This document shows, piece by piece, positions 55,321-64,000 of a stretch of 64,000 nucleotides of DNA (the stretch's first letter is position 1; every line of letters begins with the position of its first letter). This stretch comes from JAYEIA01 sp964472505. Lineage in GTDB: Bacteria; Bacteroidota; Bacteroidia; Bacteroidales; JAADGE01. A model generated the notes under the pieces. That model had not been told where the DNA came from and searched no databases. It saw only the letters and a program-made list of their open reading frames with translations. The position numbers and the translations under genes are program-made. The stretch lies in assembly GCA_964472505.1 (NCBI GenBank), contig CAYYQW010000002.1, positions 109,166 to 173,165 on the forward strand, in the 5' to 3' direction.

Positions 55321-55908
55321 TTAAAGTAATAAAAAAAAATCTGCCAAATATTTAAGGTTCGGAAAAAATGTATGATACCTTTTACGTACTTCGGATTTTG
55401 AGCACCATTCGGCTCGAGTAATATGTTCGGAAGTCTGAGGTACCGGTAATCCAACACCTTCATAATGCATTAAAAACCAGAAAACCTCTTTAAGAATGGG
55501 ACGATTTTCATCTAAATAAAACAGATGGTAAGAAGGCGGCAGCTCTCGAATAATTCTGTCGGGAACGATGCCGCATTCTTCAGCTACTTCACGCAATGCA
55601 GTTTCTCTTTTTGTTTCGCCGCTGTCGATATGTCCTTTTGGTAAATCGGTTTTCCCGAAACGTTCTATCAACAAAAGCTCCGAACGGCTGTTAAGAACCA
55701 AACCTCCGGCTGCCTGTCGGCATTCAATTTGGTCTTTAATATAGCTCATTGCTTCTTGAGGATCTCGGCAAGCAAAAACGATATCTGAAGTTGAACTGCT
55801 ATTCAAAAAACGCTTAAATTGCTCATGTAAATCGGATGTATCACAAGATATTCCTTGCTTTTCTTCGATTATAAAAGATTGGTCTTCTTTAAAAATATTA
55901 ATTATCAT
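55321..55908 (-). CDS. NUDIX hydrolase
   Basis: 195 residues. Nudix box GHIDSGETKRETALREVAEECG at about 95-116 with the invariant Glu residues; an N-terminal extension of about 70 residues precedes the domain. It would hydrolyse a nucleoside diphosphate linked to another moiety; substrate not predictable from the box. Ends 175 bp from the nqr promoter region and is divergent from the CoA-binding protein (50-bp gap). Confidence 0.85.
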   Translation of the reverse strand: MIINIFKEDQSFIIEEKQGISCDTSDLHEQFKRFLNSSSTSDIVFACRDPQEAMSYIKDQIECRQAAGGLVLNSRSELLLIERFGKTDLPKGHIDSGETKRETALREVAEECGIVPDRIIRELPPSYHLFYLDENRPILKEVFWFLMHYEGVGLPVPQTSEHITRAEWCSKSEVRKRYHTFFPNLKYLADFFLLL

Positions 55909-55958
55909 ATATTTGCATTAAGGTATTACAAAAGTAACTTTTTATAGAAAAGCAAAAA

Positions 55959-56321
55959 ATGAATAAACGAACCATAGTTCTGGGTGCAAGCACTAAGCCC
56001 CAAAGATACTCGAACAAAGCCGTAAAACTACTTCAAAAACATGATGTTCCGGTATTCCCGGTGGGTTTAAGGGAAGGCGAAATAAACGGAACGAAGATTC
56101 ATACCGAATTTCCGACAGAAGGTGATTTTCATACCTTGACTTTATACTTAAATCCCAAACGCCAAACTCCGTTTATGGCAAAAGCTGATTCACTTAATCT
56201 GAAAAGAGTAATTTTTAACCCGGGCACTGAAAATCGCGAATGGGCTGAAAAACTTGAAGAAAAAGGTATTGAAGTGGTTGAAAACTGCACGCTGGTAATG
56301 CTTAATAACGCTATGTTCTAA
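55959..56321 (+). CDS. CoA-binding domain protein (YccU-like)
   Basis: 120 residues, single Rossmann-type CoA-binding domain with VLGASTKPQRYSNKAVKLL at the start and NPGTENREW later. Small stand-alone members are cytoplasmic and of unknown function. A TATATTTG box on the plus strand at 55908-55915 could serve as its -7 element. Convergent with the XRE regulator. Confidence 0.82.
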   Translation: MNKRTIVLGASTKPQRYSNKAVKLLQKHDVPVFPVGLREGEINGTKIHTEFPTEGDFHTLTLYLNPKRQTPFMAKADSLNLKRVIFNPGTENREWAEKLEEKGIEVVENCTLVMLNNAMF

Positions 56322-56337
56322 CCCAATGCTCTACTCT

Positions 56338-56952
56338 CTAAACATTTGAAAGATATTGCTTTACAGTTTTTCGATGCGTTAGTTTCGATAAGTCAAATTG
56401 GCTTAAGGAGCCCTTTTCAGTGTATGCCGTATGTTGTTTTTCGGTAAAACGAACGATAGAAAGCTTATCATTATACAAGCCGGCAAGCATTTCCGAATCC
56501 TCAGAATAATCACTCAAGAACAATAAGTCAAAACGTTTCAGACTTAACCGGGGGCAATTAAAAGGCAAGTAAACCGAGGCACATGATGAGTTCTCGAAAA
56601 CGGGAGCGCTAAAGCGAAATATGTTTTTCGCCCGTTCAAAAGTATGGGGATTTTTCAAGTAATCTTCAAACTTATCGGATTGTATCAAAGGGATTTCAGG
56701 ATTTTGTTTTTCTGAAAATTCATGCTCGAAATGAAATATTTCGTTTACGGTAATCTCCTTTCGCAAAAGCTGATCCAATGAGATATTGAAATATTCGGCA
56801 ATTTTTATCAGCGTCTCGATTTTGGCCTCAGCCCTGCCCTCTTCGTAAGAGCCCAAAGCTGTTCGTTTCAAATCAAACAGATCGGCAAATTCTGTTTGGT
56901 TCATTCGCCTTGCTATTCTGATTTTTCTTATATTTTTACCGAAAAAAGACAA
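56338..56952 (-). CDS. XRE-family HTH regulator with unknown C-terminal domain
   Basis: 204 residues from a TTG start; an in-frame TAA lies three codons upstream, and the first ATG would remove helix 1 of the HTH, so TTG is needed. HTH at about 8-62 (IRKIRIARRMNQTEFADLFD, TALGSYEEGRAEAKIETL). The C-terminal two thirds, with FRFSAPVFENSSCASVYLPF, resembles no domain I can name. Divergent from the TPR gene at 57019 and may regulate it. Confidence 0.75.
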   Translation of the reverse strand: MSFFGKNIRKIRIARRMNQTEFADLFDLKRTALGSYEEGRAEAKIETLIKIAEYFNISLDQLLRKEITVNEIFHFEHEFSEKQNPEIPLIQSDKFEDYLKNPHTFERAKNIFRFSAPVFENSSCASVYLPFNCPRLSLKRFDLLFLSDYSEDSEMLAGLYNDKLSIVRFTEKQHTAYTEKGSLSQFDLSKLTHRKTVKQYLSNV

Positions 56953-57018
56953 GTTTTCTTAATTTAAATGAAATAACTAAATATATTTAACGTACTAAAA
57001 TTACAAAAATCAAATACA

Positions 57019-58854
57019 ATGTCCAAATATCTCTTTATAATAATCCTACTCAGTTATTCGGCAGCAAACAGTTTGTGGGCTCAAAATGTTAATTCTCAAA
57101 CGAAATTGGCCAATCAATATTACGAAAATAAGGAATTTGATAAAGCCGAAACAGCCTACAAAGAATTATATGAAACAACCAAGGCCGATTACTATTTTAA
57201 TTACTACATAAACAGCCTGGCCGAACAAAAAAAATACAAAGATGCCGAACGCGAAATCAAACGCGAAATGCGCAGAAACCGTGGAAGTTTGCACTTTCAT
57301 GCTGATTTGGCATACATTTATAATGAACAGGGCGAAACGGAAAAAGCCGATAAAATTCTGAAAGAAGCCCTTGATGATTTATCATCCAATAAGCATCAGG
57401 TTTTTAAACTGGCTAATTCATTGGTAAGAAGAAAAGAATACGATTATGCCGTAAAAGTTTATGAACAAGCTGAAAAAATCTTCAATCGCTCGTTTAACCG
57501 AGAAATGGCAAACATTTACTCCGTGCAACGCAAGTATCCGGAAATGATAAATAAATATATGGATTGGATTGAAGAAAATCCTAAGAATCGCTCTACGGTT
57601 GAATCGCGTTTGCAGTTTTTTGTTGACCGAGACCATGACAACAGCTTCTATAAAATTATGCGTGAAGAGTTATTAAAACGCATACAAAAGCGAAACGCTG
57701 CCATAGCAAACAACCAAATGCTTTTTTGGCTTTATATGCAAAAGAAGGATTTCAGACAAGCACTAATTCAAGCCAAAGCCATAGACCGGCGAATATTTTC
57801 CTCGGGAAGAGATATTAAAGATTTGGCCGAAGCAGCTAAAAACAGTAAAGATTATGAAACGGCTTTATCTGCCTACCAATACCTGATTGAAAAAGGCTCG
57901 GATCATATATTTTATATGGATGCCAAATTGGGGCGTCTGGATGTGTTCTATCAACAAATTCAAGCGGGCATGATTAGCGATAAAGAGGCCATAAAAGAAA
58001 TTGAATCTGAGTATTCAAACACCATTGAACAATTCGGATTTGGAAGCAATACGGTTGAAAGTGTCATTAATCTGGCCAACATACAAGCTTTTCATTTAAA
58101 CAAACCCGATAAAGCCGATGCGCTTTTGCAGAGAGCCATTAATATTCGAGGTCTTTCAACGCACTTGGCAGGACGCTGTAAAATTGCACGTGCCGATATT
58201 CTGTTGCTTCAAGATGATTTGTGGGAGGCCGTTTTGATATATGCTCAAGCCGAAAAGGAAAATCGCGACCACCCTATCGGCGACATTGCTAAACTCCGAA
58301 AAGCGATGCTGGCCTATTACGGCAATGATTTTGAATGGGCTTTGGCACAGTTCGATGCACTTAAGAAAAGCACATCAAAAGCCGTAGCCAATGATGCGCT
58401 TAAATATTCGGTTTTTCTCAAAGAACACATTAAGGACGACAGCCTGCACAAAGAACTCTCAATTTTTGCAAGAGCCGATTTGCTTGATTTTCAACAAAAA
58501 GAACAAGCCGCCGTTCAAACTTTAGACAGTCTTATACAAAACTACCCGACACATCCGCTGAAAGCACACGCATACTTAAAAATAGCAGGACTTAGCCGGG
58601 AGCTTGAACGCTTCAACGATGCTCAAACATATTATAAAAAAGTAATCAGCGAATTTGCACAATCATACATTGCGCCGCAAGCCATGTACAAATTAGGTGT
58701 ACTGTATCACGACTTTATAAAAGATGAAGAAGAAGCTGCTCATTATTATAAAATGCTGATTATGAAACATCCTGAAAGTATATATATCAATCAAGCCGCC
58801 AAGCGCTTGCGCCAAATCAGAGACCGGGCTCCCGACGATAAGCAAAACTTATAA
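57019..58854 (+). CDS. secreted tetratricopeptide-repeat protein
   Basis: 611 residues. Signal peptide ending SLWAQ, then TPR-like helix pairs along most of the length (for example NQYYENKEFDKAETAYKEL, AYIYNEQGETEKADKIL, KIAGLSRELERFNDAQTYY). TPRs serve as binding scaffolds; a periplasmic location is likely. 115 bp upstream of a PD40 lipoprotein on the same strand; TPR and PD40 proteins together recall T9SS-associated envelope components such as PorE/PorW, but the match is by layout only. Confidence 0.78.
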   Translation: MSKYLFIIILLSYSAANSLWAQNVNSQTKLANQYYENKEFDKAETAYKELYETTKADYYFNYYINSLAEQKKYKDAEREIKREMRRNRGSLHFHADLAYIYNEQGETEKADKILKEALDDLSSNKHQVFKLANSLVRRKEYDYAVKVYEQAEKIFNRSFNREMANIYSVQRKYPEMINKYMDWIEENPKNRSTVESRLQFFVDRDHDNSFYKIMREELLKRIQKRNAAIANNQMLFWLYMQKKDFRQALIQAKAIDRRIFSSGRDIKDLAEAAKNSKDYETALSAYQYLIEKGSDHIFYMDAKLGRLDVFYQQIQAGMISDKEAIKEIESEYSNTIEQFGFGSNTVESVINLANIQAFHLNKPDKADALLQRAINIRGLSTHLAGRCKIARADILLLQDDLWEAVLIYAQAEKENRDHPIGDIAKLRKAMLAYYGNDFEWALAQFDALKKSTSKAVANDALKYSVFLKEHIKDDSLHKELSIFARADLLDFQQKEQAAVQTLDSLIQNYPTHPLKAHAYLKIAGLSRELERFNDAQTYYKKVISEFAQSYIAPQAMYKLGVLYHDFIKDEEEAAHYYKMLIMKHPESIYINQAAKRLRQIRDRAPDDKQNL

Positions 58855-58969
58855 AAGATGCATCTTAATTAAGTAACACAGCTTCTTTGTTCATTCGTAA
58901 ATAAAATAAATTGACATTATCAAAATCAAGTCATACCTTAGTACTAAATATTAACCAAAACACGAAACA

Positions 58970-60010
58970 ATGCATCCGAAATATTCCTTATTTTTATTCA
59001 TTCTGTTGGGCGGCTGTATTTGCAATTCGCCGAGCGGATATGACCATTTTACGGGCCGTTTGCCCGAAGAGCCTCAAAACTTTGAGCTTATAAACTCTCG
59101 ATATAACGATTATAATTCGGTCTCACCGATAATTCACAATGAAGTATTTCTATTGTTTTCGTCCGACCGTGAAAGCCAAGGCGAAAACTACGATTTGGTA
59201 GGCGGTAATTATTTTTTTGAGTGGAGCCGTGATAAGGGTACTCTGCGCACGGGAGAAGTTTCGGGTGAGTATTGGAACAACTATACCTTCCTGATGCGCC
59301 GCATAAATACGGAAGGTAACGAATACGGCCCTTTATCTTACCAAATTGATTTTTATGATTCGCCTTCAGAACTGCCCAATGATTTTCTGCTTTTTTCAAG
59401 CGATACATCCGGCCGGCAGGACATCTATCTGAGCTATCGTCATATTGAACAAGGCAACGAAACCGACAGTGCCGTTAATCTACCGCTTAAAGGCATCAAC
59501 AGTGAAGCCGATGATATGTATCCGACATTTTTTGGTTACAAAGACGATAATTTCAGAACGGCGCAAAATGAATATACGGCCAAAGAAATGTATTTTTGCA
59601 GCAATAAAGACGGTAATTTTAATATCTATAAAGTCGGTATTCCGGAGGGTACGGGGCTTCCGCAGTTTTTACTCTCGGAAGATGAGAAAACTAAACTTCC
59701 GGTAAGTTTTAACTCCGACGCCAATGATAAATGCCCCTTTATTATTAAAGATGTTTTGCTTTTTGTATCCGACAGAGCGGGCGGCTACGGGGGTTTTGAT
59801 ATTTACTACTGTTTGCGTGACGGAGACCAATGGTCGGAGCCGAAAAATTTGGGGCCGAAAATAAATACGGAATATAACGAATACCGCCCGGTAAGCTCTG
59901 TCTTTTGGGAGTATGAAAACGATCTTGTATTATTCTCATCCGACCGACCCGGAGGTATGGGCGGCTACGATTTATATTATGCGGGAACCGATAAATTCAG
60001 ACCGGAATAA
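58970..60010 (+). CDS. PD40 (WD40-like beta-propeller) lipoprotein
   Basis: 346 residues. Lipobox LLGGC (Cys about 16). Propeller blades of the TolB/PD40 kind are visible: FLLFSSDTSGRQDIYLS, LLFVSDRAGGYGGFDIYY and LVLFSSDRPGGMGGYDLYY. No OmpA domain follows. Likely an outer-membrane lipoprotein facing the periplasm; partner may be the upstream TPR protein. Confidence 0.78.
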   Translation: MHPKYSLFLFILLGGCICNSPSGYDHFTGRLPEEPQNFELINSRYNDYNSVSPIIHNEVFLLFSSDRESQGENYDLVGGNYFFEWSRDKGTLRTGEVSGEYWNNYTFLMRRINTEGNEYGPLSYQIDFYDSPSELPNDFLLFSSDTSGRQDIYLSYRHIEQGNETDSAVNLPLKGINSEADDMYPTFFGYKDDNFRTAQNEYTAKEMYFCSNKDGNFNIYKVGIPEGTGLPQFLLSEDEKTKLPVSFNSDANDKCPFIIKDVLLFVSDRAGGYGGFDIYYCLRDGDQWSEPKNLGPKINTEYNEYRPVSSVFWEYENDLVLFSSDRPGGMGGYDLYYAGTDKFRPE

Positions 60011-60319
60011 AGCCGGACCGGAAGTAAATAAACCGGATTTTTTTATTCTGCCATCATAATTATCTAAGCTGCTTTTTGCTATTCTTTGAGCCAAAAGGCA
60101 CTAAGGCTCTAAGATTATACAATTACAAACGAAAGAATCGGTAATCCCAATTCTTTCGTGAAGGCTTGTGGGCAATAATCCAAGTATAGAGAAAAGGCCT
60201 AACAGCATACAAAATAAAATTCGGATTTCCGGAAAGCACTTAAGCATTTCTTATCTAAAAAACCGGATATATTTTAAAATAATTATCACCTTTGCGGCAA
60301 AATATAAAAACATACTGCT
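60011..60319. other. 309-bp intergenic stretch without supported gene
   Basis: Holds one perfect 10-bp hairpin, ACGAAAGAAT/ATTCTTTCGT (60129-60159), with no T run. A CACCTTTG near 60288 is one mismatch from a -7 box for the MFS gene. No tRNA or small open frame stands out. Confidence 0.5.
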
Positions 60320-61537
60320 GTGCTGCCCAAAAAAATATCCAAACATAATTTTTATTCCTTTCTGTGGCATGCTGCATTTCTGGCATTAGCCAAGAACTTT
60401 ATGGATGTGGATACCATCATTCCGGCCATGATTGTGGAAGCCGGAGGCGGTGCTCTGCACATAGGACTTATGACAGCCATTATGTTGGGCGGATCAAGCA
60501 TTACACAGCTTTTTTTCGCTCCTTATCTCAGCAATAAAAACTACAAGAAAAAATATTTGCTGCTTGGAATCAATATCCGAGTATTGGCATTGTTTGGCTT
60601 GGCTGCATTGCTTTTATTTTTACAAGGCGATACGGGCAACTATATTTTAGGCCCCATGTTTCTGTTTATTACGCTTTTCTCGCTTGCCGGTGCTTTTGCC
60701 AACATTAGTTTCACTGACATATTGGGCAAGTCCGTGAATCCGGAGAAGCGTAAAACTTTTTTCTCATCCAACCAAATTATATCCGGCATTTTGATATTAG
60801 CTGCTGCTTTTTTGGTAAAACAAGTTTTAACTTGGAAAACCTTTCCGGTAAACTACGCGTTGATGTTCCTGTTTGGTGCCGTACTTTTACTGATAGCCTC
60901 CGGCGGGTTTTGGAGTATTAAAGAAACAGTGCCTTCCGGTCTTAAAGTAAAAAATCTTAAAAACTTTTTTGCCGTTCTCAAAAGCGAGCTCAAAAACAAT
61001 AAAAAATTAATTTACTTTCTCGGCTTTATCAATACACAAGGAATTGCCATATCATTTCTTCCTTTTATTATTTTGTACGGAAAAGAAAACTTTCAAACCC
61101 AAAGCAGCGATACCGGCTCCTTCTTGCTGTTTAAAGTAATCGGGATTGTAATAGTTAGCGCCTTAGTTTTGCTTGGTGCAAAAAAATTACGATACAATAT
61201 TCTGCTTTACGGCAATGTAATTTTATCTTTATCAGCAGCGGTTTTGGTAAGCATAATATCCGATGCCGCAAGCTTAAAATATGTTTTTATAATCGGCGGC
61301 CTGGTCTTTTCATTATACGCCATTAGCATGAACGGCCTTTTGCTGGAAATATCCGGCAATGAAAACCGAGCCCTTTATACCGGCTTTGCCGGAGCCGGCA
61401 ATATTCTTCCGGCTGTATTTCCGCCCATAGGCGGGCTAATCATTGAGTTGTTTGGTTTTCAAATTTTCTTTGGCGTTTATATGATTATTGTAGCGTCTGC
61501 CGCATTTTTCATATACAAAATTAACTGTCGCCGATAA
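60320..61537 (+). CDS. major facilitator superfamily transporter
   Basis: 405 residues from a GTG start; the next ATG would delete the first membrane helix. Twelve hydrophobic segments. The MFS A-motif between helices 2 and 3 is weak (YLSNKNYKKKYLLLG). Substrate unknown. Monocistronic, closed by a terminator shared with the convergent gene. Confidence 0.8.
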   Translation: MLPKKISKHNFYSFLWHAAFLALAKNFMDVDTIIPAMIVEAGGGALHIGLMTAIMLGGSSITQLFFAPYLSNKNYKKKYLLLGINIRVLALFGLAALLLFLQGDTGNYILGPMFLFITLFSLAGAFANISFTDILGKSVNPEKRKTFFSSNQIISGILILAAAFLVKQVLTWKTFPVNYALMFLFGAVLLLIASGGFWSIKETVPSGLKVKNLKNFFAVLKSELKNNKKLIYFLGFINTQGIAISFLPFIILYGKENFQTQSSDTGSFLLFKVIGIVIVSALVLLGAKKLRYNILLYGNVILSLSAAVLVSIISDAASLKYVFIIGGLVFSLYAISMNGLLLEISGNENRALYTGFAGAGNILPAVFPPIGGLIIELFGFQIFFGVYMIIVASAAFFIYKINCRR

Positions 61538-61538
61538 A

Positions 61539-61573
61539 AAAAGCTGCTCGAAAATACATTTCAAGCAGCTTTT
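61539..61573. terminator. bidirectional Rho-independent terminator
   Basis: 15-bp stem with one mismatch (61539-61553 with 61559-61573; core AAAAGCTGCT/AGCAGCTTTT) and T runs on both sides, between two convergent genes. Confidence 0.85.
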
Positions 61574-61595
61574 CAAAACACACAATAAACTCTAC

Positions 61596-64000
61596 CTATT
61601 TAATAATTACCTTCTCGGTTATTGTTTGTCCGTTGTTTGAGATTTTAAAGAAATACACACCCGGGGTTTCAATAATGATGCGTCCGGATTTATTAATTAT
61701 TTCTTCCTTTATTGTTTTTCCAAACACATCACTTATCTGAACTTTAAGCTCATCTTTACCGATAATGTTTACAATGCCTTGCGAAGGATTCGGATAAATG
61801 CTGAGCCCGTCAATAAGCTCTTCAATTCCCGTTGAAACACTCATTTCTATCGGTACATTCACAGATGATCCGGAAACTGTAAACGCATCTGTGTAGTTTT
61901 CGTAACCGTCGCGTGTAACTTCAAAACTATACGTACCGTCCTGAAGTTCTGCGGTTGCCGTACCGCTTGCATCGGTAACAACAGTTTCGCTGCCGCTCTC
62001 TATGCTTACTGTAGCATCAGAAAGCGGATCCGTTCCGTCGGTTACCGTGAAGGTTACTTCATATCCGTTAACTCCTTCTCCGATTTTTAAATTAAAGCGG
62101 TCTTGCTTAACACCTGCCGTGTGCTCAAAGCTGTATGTCGGATTGTCTTTTAAATCATGAAGCTCACCGGTTTCAAGATCTTCAAGCTGAATACTTACAG
62201 CGATGTTCTCCAGCGTGTTTGTATTTAGCGAAATCTCGTAATCACCGGATACATTAGCTTCAAATCCTAACGGAATGGTATAGGATCCGATTCCCGGCTC
62301 CAAACCGTTAATTGCAAATGCTCCGAAATAATCCGTTGAGGTTGACTTGCTGTATAAGTTTAATGATTCCGATTCAATATTCATAATTTTTTGAACGTCA
62401 TATTGTGCATCCCACACTTCGGTGGCTCCTTCTACAAAGTAAACCGCCGTTTCATCTGAAAATCCGTTGCCTGAGACATCAAGTTTCAGAAGCTGATTAA
62501 CTGTATTTTCAGTAGCAGCCGGTTTAGCCATATAATGCACCTGAGCCTCCGGACTAAAGTTAATGTTAACTGCATTTGATGCTGTTTTGATTAAAAAGGC
62601 TTCTCCGGGCATGATGTATTTACTTGCTCCGTTCAATTGTATGCCGTTTTGTTGGTAAATTTTAAATGCTTTTTGATCGGCATCATAGACATAAACTGCC
62701 GGGTTTATATTTGGGTCTAAACTAAGGATGTCCCAGTTAAGCGCTGAGGGGTATGGGTTGCCCGTCAAATTCCAACCGGCATGAAGATCTTCGGAACTGT
62801 TTGTCAAGGGTACGCTCAGACTTCCTTTATTGAAAAAGCCCATAAAGCCTTGCTCCAAATCGGTATCCGGATATTTAACCATCATACCTTGTCCGGCAGA
62901 GAATGTATTGGCGGAGGCATCCAACCAAGCGATGGAATCTTCGCTCCAGACAGTGAGGTTCGGGTTTAAGTCGAACTGTGTTGCTTCAATTGATTCCATG
63001 GGTACGGTCATCATATCGTATTTTCCGGCTTTAAAATTATGTCGGAATAGGCCCCACAAAGCCGGGCTTTCACTGTGGTCAACCAGCGAAGCACCTTCAT
63101 CCAGAATCAATTTTACGTTTTCGCTACTGCCTTCTTCAAACAAGGAACTGCCGGCTTTTGCATTAACGGCATTTCCGGCCTGAACTTCAAACTTAGGGCT
63201 TCCTTCGGAATAACGTTCATCCAAATAAACGGAAGCTCCGGGATTGACAATTAAAGCCGTATCGGAAGCTAAACCTTTTACGGCCGTTTGTTCGATAAAC
63301 AAACCTCGGAAAGACAGTTTACCGCCTTGCGCTTTAGACTTACTTTCGGCACCGACCACAACTTGTCCGCCAAGTATCTCAACATAAGGAGCAGATACTT
63401 GAGCATCGGATTTTACGGCTGATTGTTCGATAAACAAACCGCCGCCGTTACCTACGGTTATTTTTCCGCCTGAGCCTGTGCTTTTAACCGCTGACTGTTC
63501 GATAAACAAACCACCGCCTCGCACCACTAAACCATTTTGTTGGCCGGCTTTAACAGCTGATTGTTCAATAAAAATTCCCCGGCCGGCACCTAAACTAACT
63601 TGAGCACCTTTACCGGATTTTACGGCTGTTTGCTCAATAAACAAGCCACCGCCGTTTCCGATGCGAATACCGGGATTATCACCTGTACTTTTGGAACTCT
63701 TCACCGCCGTTTGTTCTATAAACAAACCACCGCCGTTTCCTACTCTCACAACCGCATCGCCTTCGGCTTTTACGGCTGTTTGTTCTATAAATAATCCGCC
63801 GCTGCTTATTCTCACTTCCGCATCTCCGTCAGCTTTTACGGCCGTTTGTTCAATAAACAGACCACCGCCGCTGCCTACCCGAATACCGGAGTTTGAGCCG
63901 GAAGCTTTAGAGCTTTTTACTGCCGATTGTTCTATAAACAATCCGCCGCCGGAACCTACCCTTACATTGGCATCACCTTTGGCATTTTTAAATTTCACGG
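61596..64000 (-). CDS. T9SS-secreted protein with LFIEQ-AVK repeats (5' truncated by window edge)
   Basis: At least 800 residues; the frame is still open at base 64000, so the N-terminus lies outside. Visible order: nine repeats of about 22-28 residues built on GGGLFIEQ[ST]AVK, a beta-rich region with GWNLTGNPYPSALNWD and VYDADQKAFKIYQQN (a common Bacteroidota surface-protein module), a carboxypeptidase-like segment (DPLSDATVSIESGSETVVTD), and a T9SS sorting domain (LSIYPNPSQGIVNI to the end). Exported to the surface or medium. Role unknown, adhesive or matrix protein likely. Confidence 0.85.
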   Translation of the reverse strand, partial: VKFKNAKGDANVRVGSGGGLFIEQSAVKSSKASGSNSGIRVGSGGGLFIEQTAVKADGDAEVRISSGGLFIEQTAVKAEGDAVVRVGNGGGLFIEQTAVKSSKSTGDNPGIRIGNGGGLFIEQTAVKSGKGAQVSLGAGRGIFIEQSAVKAGQQNGLVVRGGGLFIEQSAVKSTGSGGKITVGNGGGLFIEQSAVKSDAQVSAPYVEILGGQVVVGAESKSKAQGGKLSFRGLFIEQTAVKGLASDTALIVNPGASVYLDERYSEGSPKFEVQAGNAVNAKAGSSLFEEGSSENVKLILDEGASLVDHSESPALWGLFRHNFKAGKYDMMTVPMESIEATQFDLNPNLTVWSEDSIAWLDASANTFSAGQGMMVKYPDTDLEQGFMGFFNKGSLSVPLTNSSEDLHAGWNLTGNPYPSALNWDILSLDPNINPAVYVYDADQKAFKIYQQNGIQLNGASKYIMPGEAFLIKTASNAVNINFSPEAQVHYMAKPAATENTVNQLLKLDVSGNGFSDETAVYFVEGATEVWDAQYDVQKIMNIESESLNLYSKSTSTDYFGAFAINGLEPGIGSYTIPLGFEANVSGDYEISLNTNTLENIAVSIQLEDLETGELHDLKDNPTYSFEHTAGVKQDRFNLKIGEGVNGYEVTFTVTDGTDPLSDATVSIESGSETVVTDASGTATAELQDGTYSFEVTRDGYENYTDAFTVSGSSVNVPIEMSVSTGIEELIDGLSIYPNPSQGIVNIIGKDELKVQISDVFGKTIKEEIINKSGRIIIETPGVYFFKISNNGQTITEKVIIK
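63240..64000 (-). repeat. nine in-frame LFIEQ repeats
   Basis: Units of about 70-140 bp inside the 61596 gene; each has a near-invariant core coding for LFIEQ[ST]AVK followed by a variable 8-35-residue linker. The array continues past the right edge. Confidence 0.85.

Noticed and set aside
63240..64000. Regularly spaced repeats that could look like a CRISPR array
   Set aside because: Repeats are in frame, encode LFIEQ-AVK, differ at silent positions and have spacers that are protein linkers; no cas genes nearby.

Overview
The window is a chromosome segment of a Bacteroidota bacterium, most likely a free-living or sediment member of the Bacteroidia; genus is not resolved from sequence alone. 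Support comes from two proteins with type IX secretion (T9SS) C-terminal sorting domains, a CarboxypepD-plug TonB receptor with DUF4249 partners, an S46 dipeptidyl-peptidase, a complete Na+-NQR operon, moderate-to-low GC, weak Shine-Dalgarno use, and repeated matches to the Bacteroidota promoter pattern TTG-N19..21-TAnnTTTG.

Layout. 1-1.0 kb: 3' end of a SpoIIE-type signalling phosphatase. 1.1-7.5 kb (minus): an alpha/beta hydrolase and a tight four-gene operon read here as anaerobic ergothioneine synthesis: histidine N-methyltransferase (eanA), a mercuric-reductase-like flavoprotein, a triple-rhodanese sulfurtransferase (eanB) and a CDGSH/ferredoxin/glutamate-synthase-like fusion. 7.8-12.4 kb: DUF3179 protein, MarR regulator, pyrophosphatase, ABC-F ATPase. 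12.6-17.8 kb: a 1749-residue secreted protein with 19 tandem ~81-residue repeats. 17.8-24.3 kb: small membrane and lipoproteins, a DUF4249/TonB-receptor/DUF4249 unit and a LytTR regulator. 24.6-32.5 kb: S46 peptidase, endonuclease III, acyl-CoA ligase, two envelope proteins, dGTPase.

32.6-40.8 kb is a surface-polymer cluster: polysaccharide deacetylase, two sulfotransferases, FemAB-like transferase, asparagine-synthase homologue, one intact and one truncated flippase. A short MITE-like element sits inside it. A GH13 lipoprotein and an esterase follow. 43.5-45.9 kb is a small accessory patch: a PIN-type toxin-antitoxin pair, a pseudogene split by a 147-bp hairpin-rich insertion and frameshifts, and clustered palindromes. 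45.9-47.2 kb encodes an encapsulin shell with its ferritin-like cargo. Then come a tiny secreted FPDF-repeat protein, a pirin, the nqrABCDEF operon (48.9-55.1 kb) with clear promoter and terminator, a NUDIX enzyme, a CoA-binding protein, an XRE regulator, a TPR/PD40 envelope pair, an MFS transporter, and the 3' part of a repeat-rich T9SS protein running off the right edge.

The most notable systems are the ean operon with two unassigned redox partners (low-molecular-weight thiol and sulfane-sulfur chemistry), the encapsulin/EncFtn iron compartment with an operator-like palindrome in its promoter, and three unrelated tandem-repeat secreted proteins. No tRNA, rRNA, CRISPR array or intact transposase was seen.
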